Part shown: positions 32,984 to 44,862 of the stretch, piece by piece
Position numbering within the stretch: the first letter of the stretch is position 1
How the letters are laid out: each line of letters opens with the position of its first letter
From: Wolfiporia cocos
Lineage: Eukaryota; Basidiomycota; Agaricomycetes; Polyporales; Phaeolaceae
Reading direction: 5' to 3'
Length of the DNA stretch: 64,000 bases
NCBI GenBank assembly: GCA_029448655.1
Contig: JACCLO010000014.1
Span: 558,001 to 622,000 of the forward strand
The notes under the pieces: model-generated
The model's database searches: none
Seen by the model: the letters and a program-made list of their open reading frames with translations, nothing else
Told to the model about the DNA's origin: nothing
Translations under genes and position numbers: made by a program

Positions 32984-34867
32984 TGACACAAACTCACAGG
33001 TTTGTGGGACCCTGGCTACAGGGGAGTCCCTAGACGTCCTACAAGGCGGTGTGCTAACCGCAAGGCAGCCAGTCGGCTGTATCCCCAAGGGGGAACTCCT
33101 AAGGCGACCAAGAGGGAAGACACACAGACGAGCAAGTCGTGGAGGGCCCCCGGGGCAGAGACGCACACAAACGCAGATGAGAAAGGAGCCTAAGCTCAGT
33201 TGTCGAGAATCCTAAAGATGGGGAAGTAAGTCCCCATCTTGTCGTACTTATACATGGGGAGCTGACCAGTAATGGTCGCCCTAAAGTCGCGGCCTGTGCG
33301 CAGTAACTAAGAGGGCACATGATAATGTAACTACCTGTAACGACATGTGACGGTGTGACCCTAACGTGAGTACCTAAGGTGCGCGCTACCCTACAGCGCT
33401 AACCTATGGTCAGATGATCTAAATAGAGTCCTGGACGGGCGCTGGAGGTGGCTGAGGATCAGGGAAGCGCACGCGCACCTAGCGGCGCCTATAATACCTA
33501 TAGCGAAGGAATGTAGAACCCCCCACTGGGAATTCTGTGACATTACCCCCCCTCTCAAAAAACGTCGTCCCGACGTTGTACCTATAACCTACGACGCGAC
33601 ATTCCTTTGGTTGAGTTTTGATGGCTGGCCTCTGTTCGACCTACAGAGGGAAGTTCCAGTCATCGGCGGTCCTGTCCGCCAGTGGGTGTGCGAAGGAGGA
33701 TGACCATGCAGAGGAGCTTCTCTCTTCTCTTACATGTCTGACGTGAATGGGCGAGCCGTTACCAGCGGTGAGCGTAGAGGCGCTTGGGTGATGCTCATCC
33801 ATCATTCCTGGCGTGCGCCGACATAGCTTGGGGTGGCCCACCGACCTCCGACTATGCTGGGTCCTCGTCGATTAAGTACCTAGTCGATTTTCTATATTCA
33901 TCTTGTTGACCGTCGGTGTGGGGTTGGGAGACCCTCGCGGGTTCCCTTCGCATACCCACAGGTCAAGGATCTTGAGCTTACTCCTGCCGCCCAGGGATAA
34001 TGGCCGAGGTGCCCTAGACCTCCACACGCGCATGCATTCCCTTTGCAGGGGTGATGGCGGCGGGTCCTCAAACGGGGCTTACCCTGGTCGATCCCGCTAC
34101 CCTGTGTTCATGGGGGGCGGTCTTGATTTTTGCTCCTCGCGGCCGCTTTGCCAGGTGTAACGCTTAGATGGGGGCTCGTAAATCTACGGACCTCTGGGTC
34201 TTCTCCCAAGAGGCTGCCCCGCCGCGTTGCCTTGGCGACCTGCGAGTGAAAAACCCTCGGCCCCAGCGCAAGTGGCGCCGGAGGGGAGGTAAAACATCTT
34301 TAGGATTATGACACAAACTCACAGGTTTGTGGGACCCTGGCTACAGGGGAGTCCCTAGACGTCCTACAAGGCGGTGTGCTAACCGCAAGGCAGCCAGTCG
34401 GCTGTATCCCCAAGGGGGAACTCCTAAGGCGACCAAGAGGGAAGACACACAGACGAGCAAGTCGTGGAGGGCCCCCGGGGCAGAGACGCACACAAACGCA
34501 GATGAGAAAGGAGCCTAAGCTCAGTTGTCGAGAATCCTAAAGATGGGGAAGTAAGTCCCCATCTTGTCGTACTTATACATGGGGAGCTGACCAGTAATGG
34601 TCGCCCTAAAGTCGCGGCCTGTGCGCAGTAACTAAGAGGGCACATGATAATGTAACTACCTGTAACGACATGTGACGGTGTGACCCTAACGTGAGTACCT
34701 AAGGTGCGCGCTACCCTACAGCGCTAACCTATGGTCAGATGATCTAAATAGAGTCCTGGACGGGCGCTGGAGGTGGCTGAGGATCAGGGAAGCGCACGCG
34801 CACCTAGCGGCGCCTATAATACCTATAGCGAAGGAATGTAGAACCCCCCACTGGGAATTCTGTGACA
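32984..34867 (-). mobile_element. TRIM-C: small LTR element without coding capacity
   Basis: Two 559-bp LTRs (32984-33542, 34309-34867) that look identical by eye, with a 766-bp interior. Ends TGACAC/GTGACA. Target duplication CTGTT at 32979-32983 and 34868-34872, which places the insertion exactly at the junction of element 1's 5' LTR and primer-binding site. A polypyrimidine run (ACCCCCCCTCTC) right of the left LTR is a PPT for a minus-strand element. The primer-binding site at the right interior end is AATCCTAAAGAT (minus strand), the exact reverse complement of a segment in its own LTR. Interior open frames do not stay in register with TRIM-D, so they are not coding. Confidence 0.9.
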
Positions 34868-34868
34868 C

Positions 34869-35410
34869 TGTTACGGATTGAATATCCGTTCAACGCAAAA
34901 TAACTAAGTCGAGTTACTCAGCATATCGAGTAGTGCACTACTCGTTGGACTCCTTGGAGTCAGAGCGTCGATATACGAGCTGCAGGCTTAATTGCTCAAG
35001 CCTTTGAGAACAAGTATAAGATACTTGTAATTCAACAAGGTCGAGCTGAGGAACTCGACCGGTATTTACATCAGGTTATATACTACGATCTGTTAATCGG
35101 GGTCATAGTGTCCTTGGTACTGCTACTATTAAGTCCGTTGTGCTAACGATATAAGTAATAAGGGAGAAGGGTTGCGGTTGAGCACAACAAGGGATGAAAC
35201 GTAGAACTACTGTGGTTAGACACAGAATATCAGCTAGAACGCGATGCGAACACGGAGAGTGGGCATAGGGTTGTTATACACGAAACAGGGCCTACGGTTG
35301 AACGGAGGCCCCTAGAAATAGGGTGCTGGGTACAGCGGTTGAACGCTAAGTCCTCATGCACAGTGAGGCGACAAAGAGAATATTCGAGTGTACCTGGTAA
35401 AATCGTAACA
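34869..35410 (-). repeat. 5' LTR (LTR-A) of element 1
   Basis: 542 bp, same orientation as 15338-15868. Its first bases are shared with the CTGTT duplication made by TRIM-C. It keeps the 11 nt missing from the 3' LTR. Confidence 0.88.
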
Positions 35411-37039
35411 CCCAAGTGAAAGGAACCACAAACTAGAGAATATGTCAACATTGATGAGGGTGGATCAGGGAGCGGCATGGAAGCTGGGGAACCTTATGGA
35501 AGTAGAGTGCAGATATTGAGTGGAGGCAACAACAATTATGATGAGGATGGGTAGACAAGCAGGGCTCCCCCTGGAGATGCAGGAGGTCACAGAGGTGGGA
35601 GTCACAGGGATCACAAAAGTCATGGAGTTTGTGGGAGTCGTGGAGGTCACAGAGGTCACAGAGGTCAAAGAGGTCATGGAGACTGATGTGAGTTAGATGG
35701 TCAGGGCATTGTAGTAGCTGAGGGGATGATGCAGATGCTGGAGCAGTGGATCCTGAGGAAGCAGGTAAGCACCGAGTGTTACGGTTGTAACACGGGACGG
35801 AAACTGTGAGACAACATTACCCGATTAGGCAATGGGGGATGTGCATATATACCTGGAACCACAATGTCACTTAGCCACGACATTACGCCCTTTTGGTGAA
35901 GGGTAAAGGCCTTGCAGCCCACGTGATTGGTTTCCACGTGTGACTGTAACACTGAGATGGATCTTGATTTGTTGAGGCTTATTCTGGTGGAGGGGAAGAA
36001 AGCAGCACATCCACAGCACATGTTGGGGCCAAACGTTGGAGGAATGAGGTGGCTCTAACATTAAGGATTTGACTTATTCTTTGCTGCAATTGAAAATTGA
36101 CGACATGGGTGCTCACTACATTGTATATAAGCAAAGTACTAACCTATACAACCTTATATTGTCACTACTGGTCAATGTTCACATTCAGGTCACTAGGCCG
36201 AGGCTCAACCCCAGTGAAACTCCCACATATTCTTAAGATACCTGTAAATACCAGAAAATATAAAATCATACTATTGAGATACCGATTTTCACCACAATGA
36301 TATCGAAAGCTAAATGCCAAATGCCAAGAGTACAAGCAGTCCGATGACCGATGCCAAGACTTTCATCATACTCATACATACTAGTTAATATTGATTAATA
36401 GTCAGGTCTGAGCATTTTTCAAGCAGACATCCAATCACAAAACCGCAAGCCGACGTCAAGTCAAAAAGTGTCTTGTGGGCAGCAATCTGGACTTTGACTT
36501 CGTCGCAAGCAGTGAGTCCAAGCGCTCACGTGAGCTGGTCATTCAATTGCATCATAGTACAAGTACTGTCTCGAGTCGTCCGTCTATTTTCCTTATCTCT
36601 ACCTTATACTTCCACCATTTCCCCATGTATGTGCAACTCTGGTAAGGTGATTATAGAGGAGATTGGCTGCTTCATGCAGATCACAGCAAACGAAACAAGG
36701 TTCAGTGAGTCTATGCATGCCCAGCACTTGTCTCTGATAACTTCCATCTGTAGATACAGACTGCAGAGGTGTGTACATTCCCCATTCTTGTGTTGCATCC
36801 CAAGATGATGCTTCTCCTTTATCCACTTCACTGCATGCTTGGTGAGGCATGTTTTAAGCATGCGCTTGCACTTCTGCAGGGGGCATGCTCAACCTCATGG
36901 TCACCTCACCCACCCCACCCCACCCCCCCTTCAAAATGCACAGAATGTCAAGGACATGCTCTCGCTCACCAATAGCACACCAGGCACACGTCTAATTGGA
37001 CTGGCTGCAGATCACGTTCAGTACTTTATATGTTGACCG
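35411..37039. other. Non-genic stretch with short tandem repeats
   Basis: 1.6 kb right of element 1. Around 35575-35680 there is an imperfect tandem of GAGGTCACA-type units. A C-rich run (CCCACCCCACCCCACCCCCC) lies near 36905-36925. No gene is supported; short open frames on both strands lack family features. Confidence 0.4.
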
Positions 37040-38410
37040 TTTGTGCAGCCTGGCAGTCGGCAGCTTCCTCACAGCACTGGACCAGACAATTGTGTTGACA
37101 TCGATGCCAACGATTGTGAGTGAATTCAACTCACTTGATGAGCAGAGTTGTGAGTGTGATGTGCCCTGGTGCTGGAGAAGAACACTGATGTATGGCGTGT
37201 GCAGGGATCGCAATGGTGTACTTGCTAACGTCGACTGTCTTCCAGCCATTTTTCGGGTGTGCATGCGACTTCTTCGGTTGCAAGGTGCGTGAGCAGCACA
37301 CACAAATGGTCGGTGCTGACACGCACAGCACAGTTGATGCTCTTCATCACAATTGGCATCTTTGAGTTTGGCTTGCTGATGATGGCGACTGTGCAAAATT
37401 TCATCTGGCTCTGCTGTGCGCATGCGGTTGCTGGCTGTCACAAATCTTACTTTGTGACCGCTCAGCCCAATGCTAACACCCACTATCCACCTCCTATCGT
37501 CAAACGTTGTCGTCCCAGAGGGTACACCACGTCCTCAAGTCGGGTTCACGCAGTAAGACAGGGGTCTAAGGAGTAGCAGATATCGCACAAGGGGTAGAGT
37601 GGTAGTAGACTGGGATTAACCCATGAGATACAATGAGAAGTCTGAGGAGAACGCCTCAGACTCTCTGGCTTAAGTACATGCAAGCAAGCTATGCTATCAA
37701 GGCTACCCTAAAGCAATGTGGCCTGTGCGCACGCGCCTACCAAAGCGCTAAGCTAAACTCTAAACTGCTTACAAATACTGTCACGTGACTATGCGGGGAT
37801 CTTATCTATGTTTCTGGATACGCGCCGGATCTTATCTGTTGGTCACATGAGTTTGGAGCGCGCCAATACCGCTGTAACGTCCCTCAACGCTCCACGACGC
37901 CCCCTAAGGGCCTATAGGTCGCGTTTTCGTGACACTGGCATCAGTGGTGCAGGGCTCATGGTGCGTGTTCTAAGCATTGAATTCTGCACACAGGACTAAC
38001 AATGCACATAGGTGGTCATCATGGTCATGATAAGCCAGTACATATTTTGTTTCAACTGCTGTGGTGGAGCTGACGTACTGCATGCAGAATGGTTCCCCTC
38101 TGGGAGCACGGCTGCTACATGGGCGCAATGTATGCCCGCCTCACACTCGCCAACATCCTAGGCCTGGTTCATCTCTCTTTCCTCTCACCCAATGCTGGCT
38201 CACCCATCTGGCCATGTAGGTTCTCGGAGGTACACACACATCTCATGTGCACGCGCCCGCAGCTGACAACCCCACACAGGCGTGTTCACAAGCAAAGCCT
38301 CGTGGTGCTGGTGCTTCTACATCAACCTTCCAATAGGTGGGGTTGCCATCACGTTCATCCTCCTGCTCATCCACAAGCTCCCCAACTGCAAGCATGTGCA
38401 CACAGCTGAA
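37040..38410 (+). pseudogene. Decayed MFS transporter (DHA2-like) with solo LTR inside
   Basis: Pieces of a 12-14 helix drug:H+ antiporter-type permease in order: SLAVGSFLTALDQTIV...MPTIVSEFNS (first helix and motif, 37050-37145), MVYLLTSTVFQPFFGCACDFFG then a spliced LMLFITIGIFEFGLLMMA, CAHAVAG (to 37435), then after the insertion ISGAGLMV (37940), and [21 protein letters not shown] (38278-38340). The motif R is changed in places and linking exons have stops; nothing convincing follows 38410, so the C-terminal half is missing. Transport substrate cannot be told. Confidence 0.75.
37436..37934. repeat. Solo LTR inserted in MFS pseudogene
   Basis: 499 bp, TGTCACAAATC to TTTTCGTGACA, flanked by CTGGC on both sides (37431-37435, 37935-37939). 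Excision rejoins AVAG to ISGAGLMV in frame. The sequence contains the phrase GCCTGTGCGC and other pieces seen in TRIM-C/D LTRs, so it belongs to the same GTGACA-ended group. Confidence 0.88.
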
Positions 38411-39440
38411 AGTGCGGCTTGCACCCCTGTGCCAGGTTGAGCTGATGTACAATGAGGCCATCGGTGTAGCTGGCGTCACTTCCGGATGACTTAGTGAACA
38501 TGATGAAACATGCACTTTTTCAGTGAGTCGCATGCTTTCTAGAGCGATAGAACTTGGTGGATTCTGATACACACATAGGATTGCCCTGGTCAATTTGCAA
38601 ATTCCATTGTACGTGCTCGGACTCTCTACTGATATGATCCGGTATTCTCTGCTAGTCGCTGACAAGGGAGGCAAGGAATTTTGGGGATGGATTCTGGTAG
38701 ATGTTTGTACTTTTTGATACGATGCAAAACCTGCATCAAAAGATGCAGCTTATGTTCTGGTAGCTTTCTGTAGTTTGCGGCAGCTTATAAGATGGACAAT
38801 GATATGAATTTGTACATTCTGATTGATTTGGGAGTAAAGGCCACTGGCAATGAATATATTCTGGGAGTTTTTGGCAGGCAGTATTTCTCAACCCAGGGCC
38901 CCAAGTATTTTTCTCTAGCTTCCAGTAGACGGGGATATAATTTTTAAATTTTTGGGTATCCGTCCTACATGCCTAATACTACCTTCATAGCTTTCGGCAT
39001 CTTACAGTAGCTACTACTATGTTACCGGGCGCCTAAAAGATAGCGCATGCTATTCTACCGTCCAATTTTAACCCCTATCATACCTGTTATCTATTGGTAG
39101 GTTCTGGTATGAGGTACTTTCACTGGGGTTCCACGGCTTGGCCTGAGACCCCTGGTGTAAAGCCCTGCTCGGCCCGGCCTAAGTAGGGCTTGTCCCGGCC
39201 CGGCTACGGCCCAAAGCCGGACCTGGCACACCACTACCGCTGCCATAACTTTGCGCGCTCTTTGACGTTCGTCAACGGGGCGCGCAAGAGCGTGGGCGCG
39301 CGCCCACCGCCGGGCAATGCACGTGACAAACGGCGCGTCGTGCTACGCAAAGTGGGTAACTAACTATCTGATGACAGAGTCACGCATGTACACACAACGT
39401 CCCAGCTACAGTCTATACGAGATACTGCTCGACGCGTGAG
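38411..39440. other. Intergenic stretch, no supported gene
   Basis: About 1.0 kb between the MFS remnant and the hydrolase stop codon. AT-rich in the first half, a GGCCCGGCC-rich repeat-like patch near 39160-39220. No clear element boundaries. Confidence 0.35.
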
Positions 39441-40392
39441 CTACATCGTGAGGAAGCTGCCAACTATCTCGAGATACTTCTCTGGATCCTCAAAAAACAA
39501 CATGTGCGCAGTCGGTATTTGCGCCCATTTAGCCTTTGGTATCTTTTGAAAAAGCGGTGCCACGCAAACATCCTGCGCCTCGTCATCGGTACCGTTGATA
39601 ACGAGTGTGGGCTGAGAGATGGTCTCCAATTTGTCGTATACAGACCATGTCTTGAGTACCCCAGTAATGGTGAACTCTGACGGACCCCACCTAATTATTG
39701 CGACGTCAACAAGCAGGTATTGCCAAGAGAGCAGATGCTTACATCACCCCATAAACGGTTGGGTCGGCCTCCATCGCTTCCATAGACTTCACAATGAGCT
39801 CCGGAGTAGGATCCAGTTTGCAGATGTGTCTGTCCCAGAACACTTGCGCAGCCTTCCTGTATTCCGGGCCATCCGTCGTACCGTCGGCCTCGTGCTTCCG
39901 CAGTGTCTCTCTTACATCCTCGGGGAGCTTTGCGACCAACACAGAGGTCCCTGTCTCCCACAACTGCATTGACGCAGGAGTGGACGCTAGCACAAGCCGC
40001 TTCAAACCGCGCGGCTGTCGTGCGCACACGTATGACGCAGCCAGCATGCCACCCCAGGAATGTCCGCCGACGTCGAAATTGTCTGCAATGCCAAGACGAT
40101 GAACGAGGTTGTCAAGCTCCTTCACGAACAAATCGGTGCACCAAAACCCAGGTGACGTATTGGCAGGATGGGATGAGCGGCCGATGCCAATCTGATCATA
40201 GAATACAACAGGGATGCCGTGGGCTTTTGTCAACTCCCGATGAGTCTCGAGGTAGTCATAGGAGAAGCCGGGACCGCCGTGAAGCATGACGAATGGACGG
40301 GCTCCGGAGCGCAGGTCCCCGACTATTTTGTACCAAGTCTTATATGTCTCGCCATCCACTACGAAGTCGACTGTTCCAGATGTCTTGTGCAT
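39441..40392 (-). CDS. Proline iminopeptidase-like alpha/beta hydrolase, 299 aa
   Basis: Serine hydrolase of peptidase family S33 type; cleaves N-terminal proline or related amino-acid amides (family knowledge; substrate not shown). Exons 40392-39743 and 39690-39441, joined at the ATG codon for Met in YGVMWGP. Oxyanion-hole motif HGGPGFSYDY near residue 40, FYDQIGIGRSS, nucleophile elbow GGHSWGGML (Ser), Asp in NGTDDEAQ and His in PTAHMLFFEDPEKYLEIVGSF give a full catalytic triad. Length matches the family (about 300 aa). No signal peptide, so likely cytosolic. A 1.74-kb hAT element is inserted 4 bp upstream of the ATG, and the start codon itself lies within the duplicated target site, so native promoter contact is probably broken. 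Confidence 0.92.
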
Positions 40393-40396
40393 GGTA

Positions 40397-42134
40397 TAGT
40401 GTTGCCGAAGTTCAGTTCAGAACCAAGGTTCAGAACCTGAACCGCCGGAACCGAACCTAGGTTCAGGTTCAGTCCAGGTCCGGTTCAGGGTAGGATGTCA
40501 AGGTTCGGTTCTTGATTCAGGGGGGCCATGGGTACCCTTGAACCAGGTTCGAACCGGACTGAACCTTGAACCACTTAGCATTAACATATTCCTGGTAACT
40601 GTTGGTGGATAAGTATAAACTACAATCATATTCTTGTCATCTTTGTTATAGTATTGTTGCAGTAAGCTATGGATCACTGGCTTCACAATGGCAAGCATCA
40701 GCACTGATATACTCCAGTCTCCCAATATGGTGAGAGCTCAGCCCCATGTTGGAAGTACTGTGCTTTCTTTGGCACTGGGCTACATTCACTGCTGTCAGAT
40801 GAAGTAAAACATGTAGTTCACAATGTTTCACTTCAGATCCATGAACCTAGGTTATATACAGAGCTGTCTAATAAGGTTTGTTATTAGCTTTGCCTCAGGC
40901 TAATTCACACTCATTCTGCTCATGGATTCTGATTACTGAACTGCTCAAATCTGCTGCCTTGAGTGACTATTGTGCATCATAAGTTATGTTTTACCACTGT
41001 AAAGAAGACTCAGAGCCAATTTGGAATGTAGCAGCCCAATAGACACCAAACAGAGGCACTGCAGAACTTGAAGTTTGGTGTTGTCAGAAAAATATTTCCC
41101 TCGGGTTTCCTGGGCAGATCAGGATGTGCCATGATAGGTGAGGTGTTTAAGGGGTCGATGGCGAGCAATGTACCTAGGAGACACGCAGCTTGTAGCGATT
41201 CAAACGGCGGCGGCACGTTAAATGGATCAGGAATAATAGAAATCAAATCAAAACATTGGTAACTGATTCCCTAAGTCCTGAGCGAACGCCTCGAGCACAG
41301 CTCTTCGTCTAGCTTCGTCTTGGCAGTAATCAATGTATTTTCTTGTATCTGCACATCGCCTAAATACATAGAGAGCTATAAGGTTTTCTACAACATTTTG
41401 AGTGCCCTAAAATTTGAGTATGCACCCTACAAGCTAGACAAGTCGGAGACGAACCCTGAAACAGTGAGGATTGTCCTGGAATACTAGAAAATTATTTTAC
41501 GAGACCGATAGACCGTAGATCTAAGGTGGTGCACAGAGGTTAGAGAGACAAGACATGGAAAAAGCTATAGGAAAGCAGTCGAGGTTGGGACAGACCTGTC
41601 TATGCTAGAGAGCCTAGAGAAATGTCGGATAGTACCTGTCTTTGACTAGATGAGCAGCCAGAGAGTGTCCGCAGGGCTTTTGCGACGTTTCAGATTGTGC
41701 GCAAACCAGCGAAGGTTCAACGTTCACTGTGCGAGCACGATCGAGGTTGATCACGATCGGTCGAGCTGTAGCTAAACCACCTCGGATGGGCATTCTGCCT
41801 ACCAGCTGGCTTTCCGTGGTGCATTCTGCGTCATTTTGATGTGTGTTTGGTCACGTCTCGGTGTTCTTACTCTTACATGGTTCTAATGTCTATGGCACAT
41901 TTATTTTGCAGCATATTGGTTACTCCAGTGGACTCAACATTATTTTTACATTTTAGAAAAGCAAGTCATTTAGTGGTTCGAACCTAGTTCGAACCATGAA
42001 CCGAACCTGCTGAACCAGTTCAGCAGGTTCAGTCCAGGTTCAGGTTCAGGTTCAGGCTCCCTGCAGTCGGTTCAGTTCTAGGTTCAGCCCCAGACCCCCC
42101 TGAACCTGAACTGAACCGAACTTCGGCAACACTA
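40397..42134. mobile_element. Non-autonomous hAT element at the hydrolase start codon
   Basis: 1,738 bp with terminal inverted repeats TAGTGTTGCCGAAGTTC / GAACTTCGGCAACACTA and perfect 8-bp target duplication GCATGGTA (40389-40396, 42135-42142). About 180 bp at each end are packed with GGTTC/GAACC subterminal repeats. Interior parts near 40960-41060 match the first transposase exon of the full element at 48192 but with stops (for example TTACCACTGTAAAGAAGA), so it is a decayed deletion derivative mobilised in trans. Confidence 0.93.
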
Positions 42135-42482
42135 GCATGGTACAGTTAGAGGTTTAATTGGGGAGGAATGAGTTTGCGCGTAGGTACAAGGTCTTCCGAC
42201 AGGTGCTTTTAACTCTGGAGGAGCAGGCGATGTTTGTCAGAGCAATCAAAAATCGGTTCAACTAGCGCGTTTGTCTGAATCCACAGGCGTGATGATGCCC
42301 GTAGGGCGATCGCGTGAGATACGGTACAGAAAATCGAGCAATTATATACCGTTTCGCCCTCGTACGATCTCCGGCTCCCGACATGTGCGTGCAACGACCA
42401 GGCACGCGCAAGCTCATCCTCGGCAAACCCATGTTCCAACAACGTTGAGTCCACACAACTCGGTCGCCACTTGAGGTTAAAC
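42135..42482 (-). promoter_or_regulatory. Displaced original promoter of the hydrolase gene
   Basis: Sequence that lay directly upstream of the hydrolase ATG before the hAT insertion. It retains a second copy of the start-codon context in the GCATGGTA duplication. Short open frames here (42209-42456, -) are not supported as genes. Confidence 0.45.
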
Positions 42483-42610
42483 GTTAATCTCCCAACCCGT
42501 TTTGTGTAGATTTGAATCTCCGCACATCACGTGAGAGCGGGCCCGACGCGTCGGGTCAGCGCCTCCGCCCGCACCGTTCCACAACTTAGTATTGTTACAT
42601 GGCTTCCAAT

Positions 42611-44862
42611 TATGGAATGGAATAGGTGCAAGCTTCGTTAGCGCGCGCCGCCACCGATGCCGAACACCGGCACTTAGATCTGTAAACCCAGGACCCCGGA
42701 CATCTCAGACAAGTGACTTAGCACAGCCGACCCATATGCACGTGATGCGCCCATGACGACGGTTCGACTCCCAGCCATGCATTACATTTTTTTTGTTGGA
42801 ACTCAAATTTGAGGTTCTTTTGACAAATCCCATGATGCCTACTGCTGGTATGAGTACATATATTAGGTTGTCTCTGGTATACTCCTTCTCAACGATGGAG
42901 ACTTAATGAGTTTGTGTTCGATGGGCAAGCGCTCATAAACAGGCGCCTAACGCGCCACGGTGATGTCGCCACGATCATAGCGCAGATCACAGCACATCAC
43001 CTGCGAAGATCATTGACCGGTTCTGACACAAGCGCAACCTTAAGACACACACCGGGGGAAGGTGGGTCGCATGAAAGCGCCTTCCTGGTCCGGGCATCTC
43101 AAGGCACAAAAGGCCAAGACAAGTCTGAGGTTTACGCTCAAGACTGTCCGGCATATATACTCCTAATCTATTTGTACATGTTTGTGTACGGTGGCTCAGA
43201 GGCCTCTACGTACTGGTATCTAACTGGCTATGAGCTATGTGCCGGTAATGGCATCGGAGCGCTGGGGTTCGCGAGGATGTCCATGGCGACGTAGCGTATG
43301 AGGGTCGGATCAAAGGAATAGCCAATCGGTCGGGTTCGATCGGTGGTTCTCGTCGATCGTAGGCGCGCCGGTAATGGCGGGGTTCTAAGCCCGTGATCGG
43401 GCGTGGCCAGTACGGGCCGGGTATAGTGTAAGTTGATCGAGCGTGATCGGCTGCGATCGGGGTGTAGCGCTCTGTGACTGGTAGGGTTCTCAGTCGTGCA
43501 GAGCCTTGGGTTATTATCCCTGCCTGTTGTACTCGTAGGTCAGGGTGCGTAAGGGGTATAGTATAATGTCTATGCCAGTAATGGCGAGTGTCCGTGCGGT
43601 AGGGACGCGAGGCGTTTGGGTTTAGTGTTCTGGGTCACGTGCGAGTATAGACCGTCCCCCTAGTTGGCGTATAGCGTAGTGTACGGTGGCGGTTTAGCCT
43701 GGGTTTGTACAAGGCGTACCGTCGTGCTATCGTAGCCTATTGGACTCTAGGGGTTGGCTCGTGACTCCGGGGTTTTAGGGACTAGGCAGCGTATGTTTTG
43801 CTGCCGGGACTTGGACTGAGTTTAGGGTTAGACTGCTGGTGGCCTGCTAGTGCCCGTAGTGGTCTGTATAGCGGAGGGCTCCTACTAGCGTTGCCGTGGG
43901 ATTCCAGCTGGGCTCGGATAGAGTGCTGTAGCGTGCGTACGGCGTGAACGGGGTGTCAACCTAGGGTGCTCTACTAGGCTTTGAAATTGGCTTGTGACAG
44001 GTTCACGGGCCTAATTACCTTGCAATGAGCGGACCAACGCGTTCGGATACGCGTGGGTCGCACAGATACAACGTCCTACCCCAATTTCGCCCGGACAAAC
44101 GCCCCGATTACGAAGTGAGCGACGCGTTTTGTATGTTTGACTTCGGAATGTGGCTCACTTGAAATAGCAGGAACCATCTACTTTTTCGACGCGTGTCTTC
44201 AAACGTTTATCTGACTTTTTCTCGTGGGGAAAGGAGATTATTACGAACAAGGATTACAGGCCGGATGCAGGATATGTGGAAGCTGCTTGGAGACTAGTTG
44301 AGCGTGGTCACCAGGTGAGTGGTTTTCCTACGCGTTTACAGCTTTTTTCGCGTCGCTTTCGGCCCATTTGCGTCGTTCGGAGGCAAAACGCGTCGTAACC
44401 AAATTTCGACACAAATCGCGCGCAAGCCTTAGTATTGTTATTACAGGTGCAATTTACCTGACATGGAATTACCTGAGCCCATATTGTGCAGTATCAAAGT
44501 GACCCTTCAGATGCTTAAGAATTGCTGGGTACGAGAGCCCCATCTGCACGTAACGTTCGATGTGGGGCTGAATCAGATCATCAGGGGCTAAAGTGGCGTC
44601 AACGATTTACTTTCCGAATAATTATATGTACACTTACGGACTGGTAGGTGCTGGTTATTCCTTGCCATGAATGCAGCGTAAGTCGCCTTCGCCCCTCGAA
44701 GGTCAATCGACAGCCGCAGGAAAACGAGAAAGCACACGCACGTGATACCGTCGTCACTGTCATTCTGCGATGCCCGGGGTCCGTGGCTTACAAATCTGAA
44801 TGCCGGTGCTCGGCATTGGTGGCGGCGCGCGCTAACGAAGCTTGCACCTATTCCATTCCATA
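42611..44862. mobile_element. Long-TIR DNA element with 6-bp target duplication
   Basis: 2,252 bp (about 1.27 kb without the nested LTR-F). Termini TATGGAATGGAATAGGTGCA... are inverted repeats of roughly 90-100 bp with a few mismatches. Target duplication TCCAAT at 42605-42610 and 44863-44868, verified by the empty copy of repeat E. Near 44190-44310 the frame reading FSWGKEIITNKDYRPDAGYVE may be a remnant of coding sequence. I cannot assign it to a superfamily. Confidence 0.8.
43024..43999. repeat. Solo LTR-F, copy 1
   Basis: 976 bp, TGACACAAGC to GCTTGTGACA, flanked by GGTTC (43019-43023, 44000-44004). Full-length match to copy 2 at 56968-59811 once TRIM-D is removed. Inside the TIR element. 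Confidence 0.92.

Larger units (their letters stand above)
15338..35410 (-). mobile_element. Element 1: Ty3/gypsy chromovirus with dUTPase and third ORF, carrying nested insertions
   Basis: Bounded by same-orientation LTR-A copies at 15338-15868 and 34869-35410, with coding on the minus strand from right to left. Subtracting the nested insertions leaves about 7.95 kb. Internal order: 5' LTR, primer-binding site, gag, protease, dUTPase, RT, RNase H, integrase, chromodomain, third coding region, polypurine tract (G-rich on the minus strand just right of 15868), 3' LTR. Gag and Pol contain several stops, so it is defective. The two LTRs differ at multiple positions and by an 11-nt deletion in the 3' copy, so it is not recent. 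Flanking 5-mers (TATAC left, CCCAA right) do not match. Confidence 0.9.

Noticed and set aside
33903..34160. Open frame in TRIM-C matching one in TRIM-D (58432-58695)
   Set aside because: The two share DNA similarity but drift out of frame with each other halfway, so there is no protein-level conservation.
42700..42790. tRNA-like stretch with a good B box (GGTTCGACTCC)
   Set aside because: The T-arm and acceptor stem do not pair; treated as chance or a degenerate SINE inside the long-TIR element.
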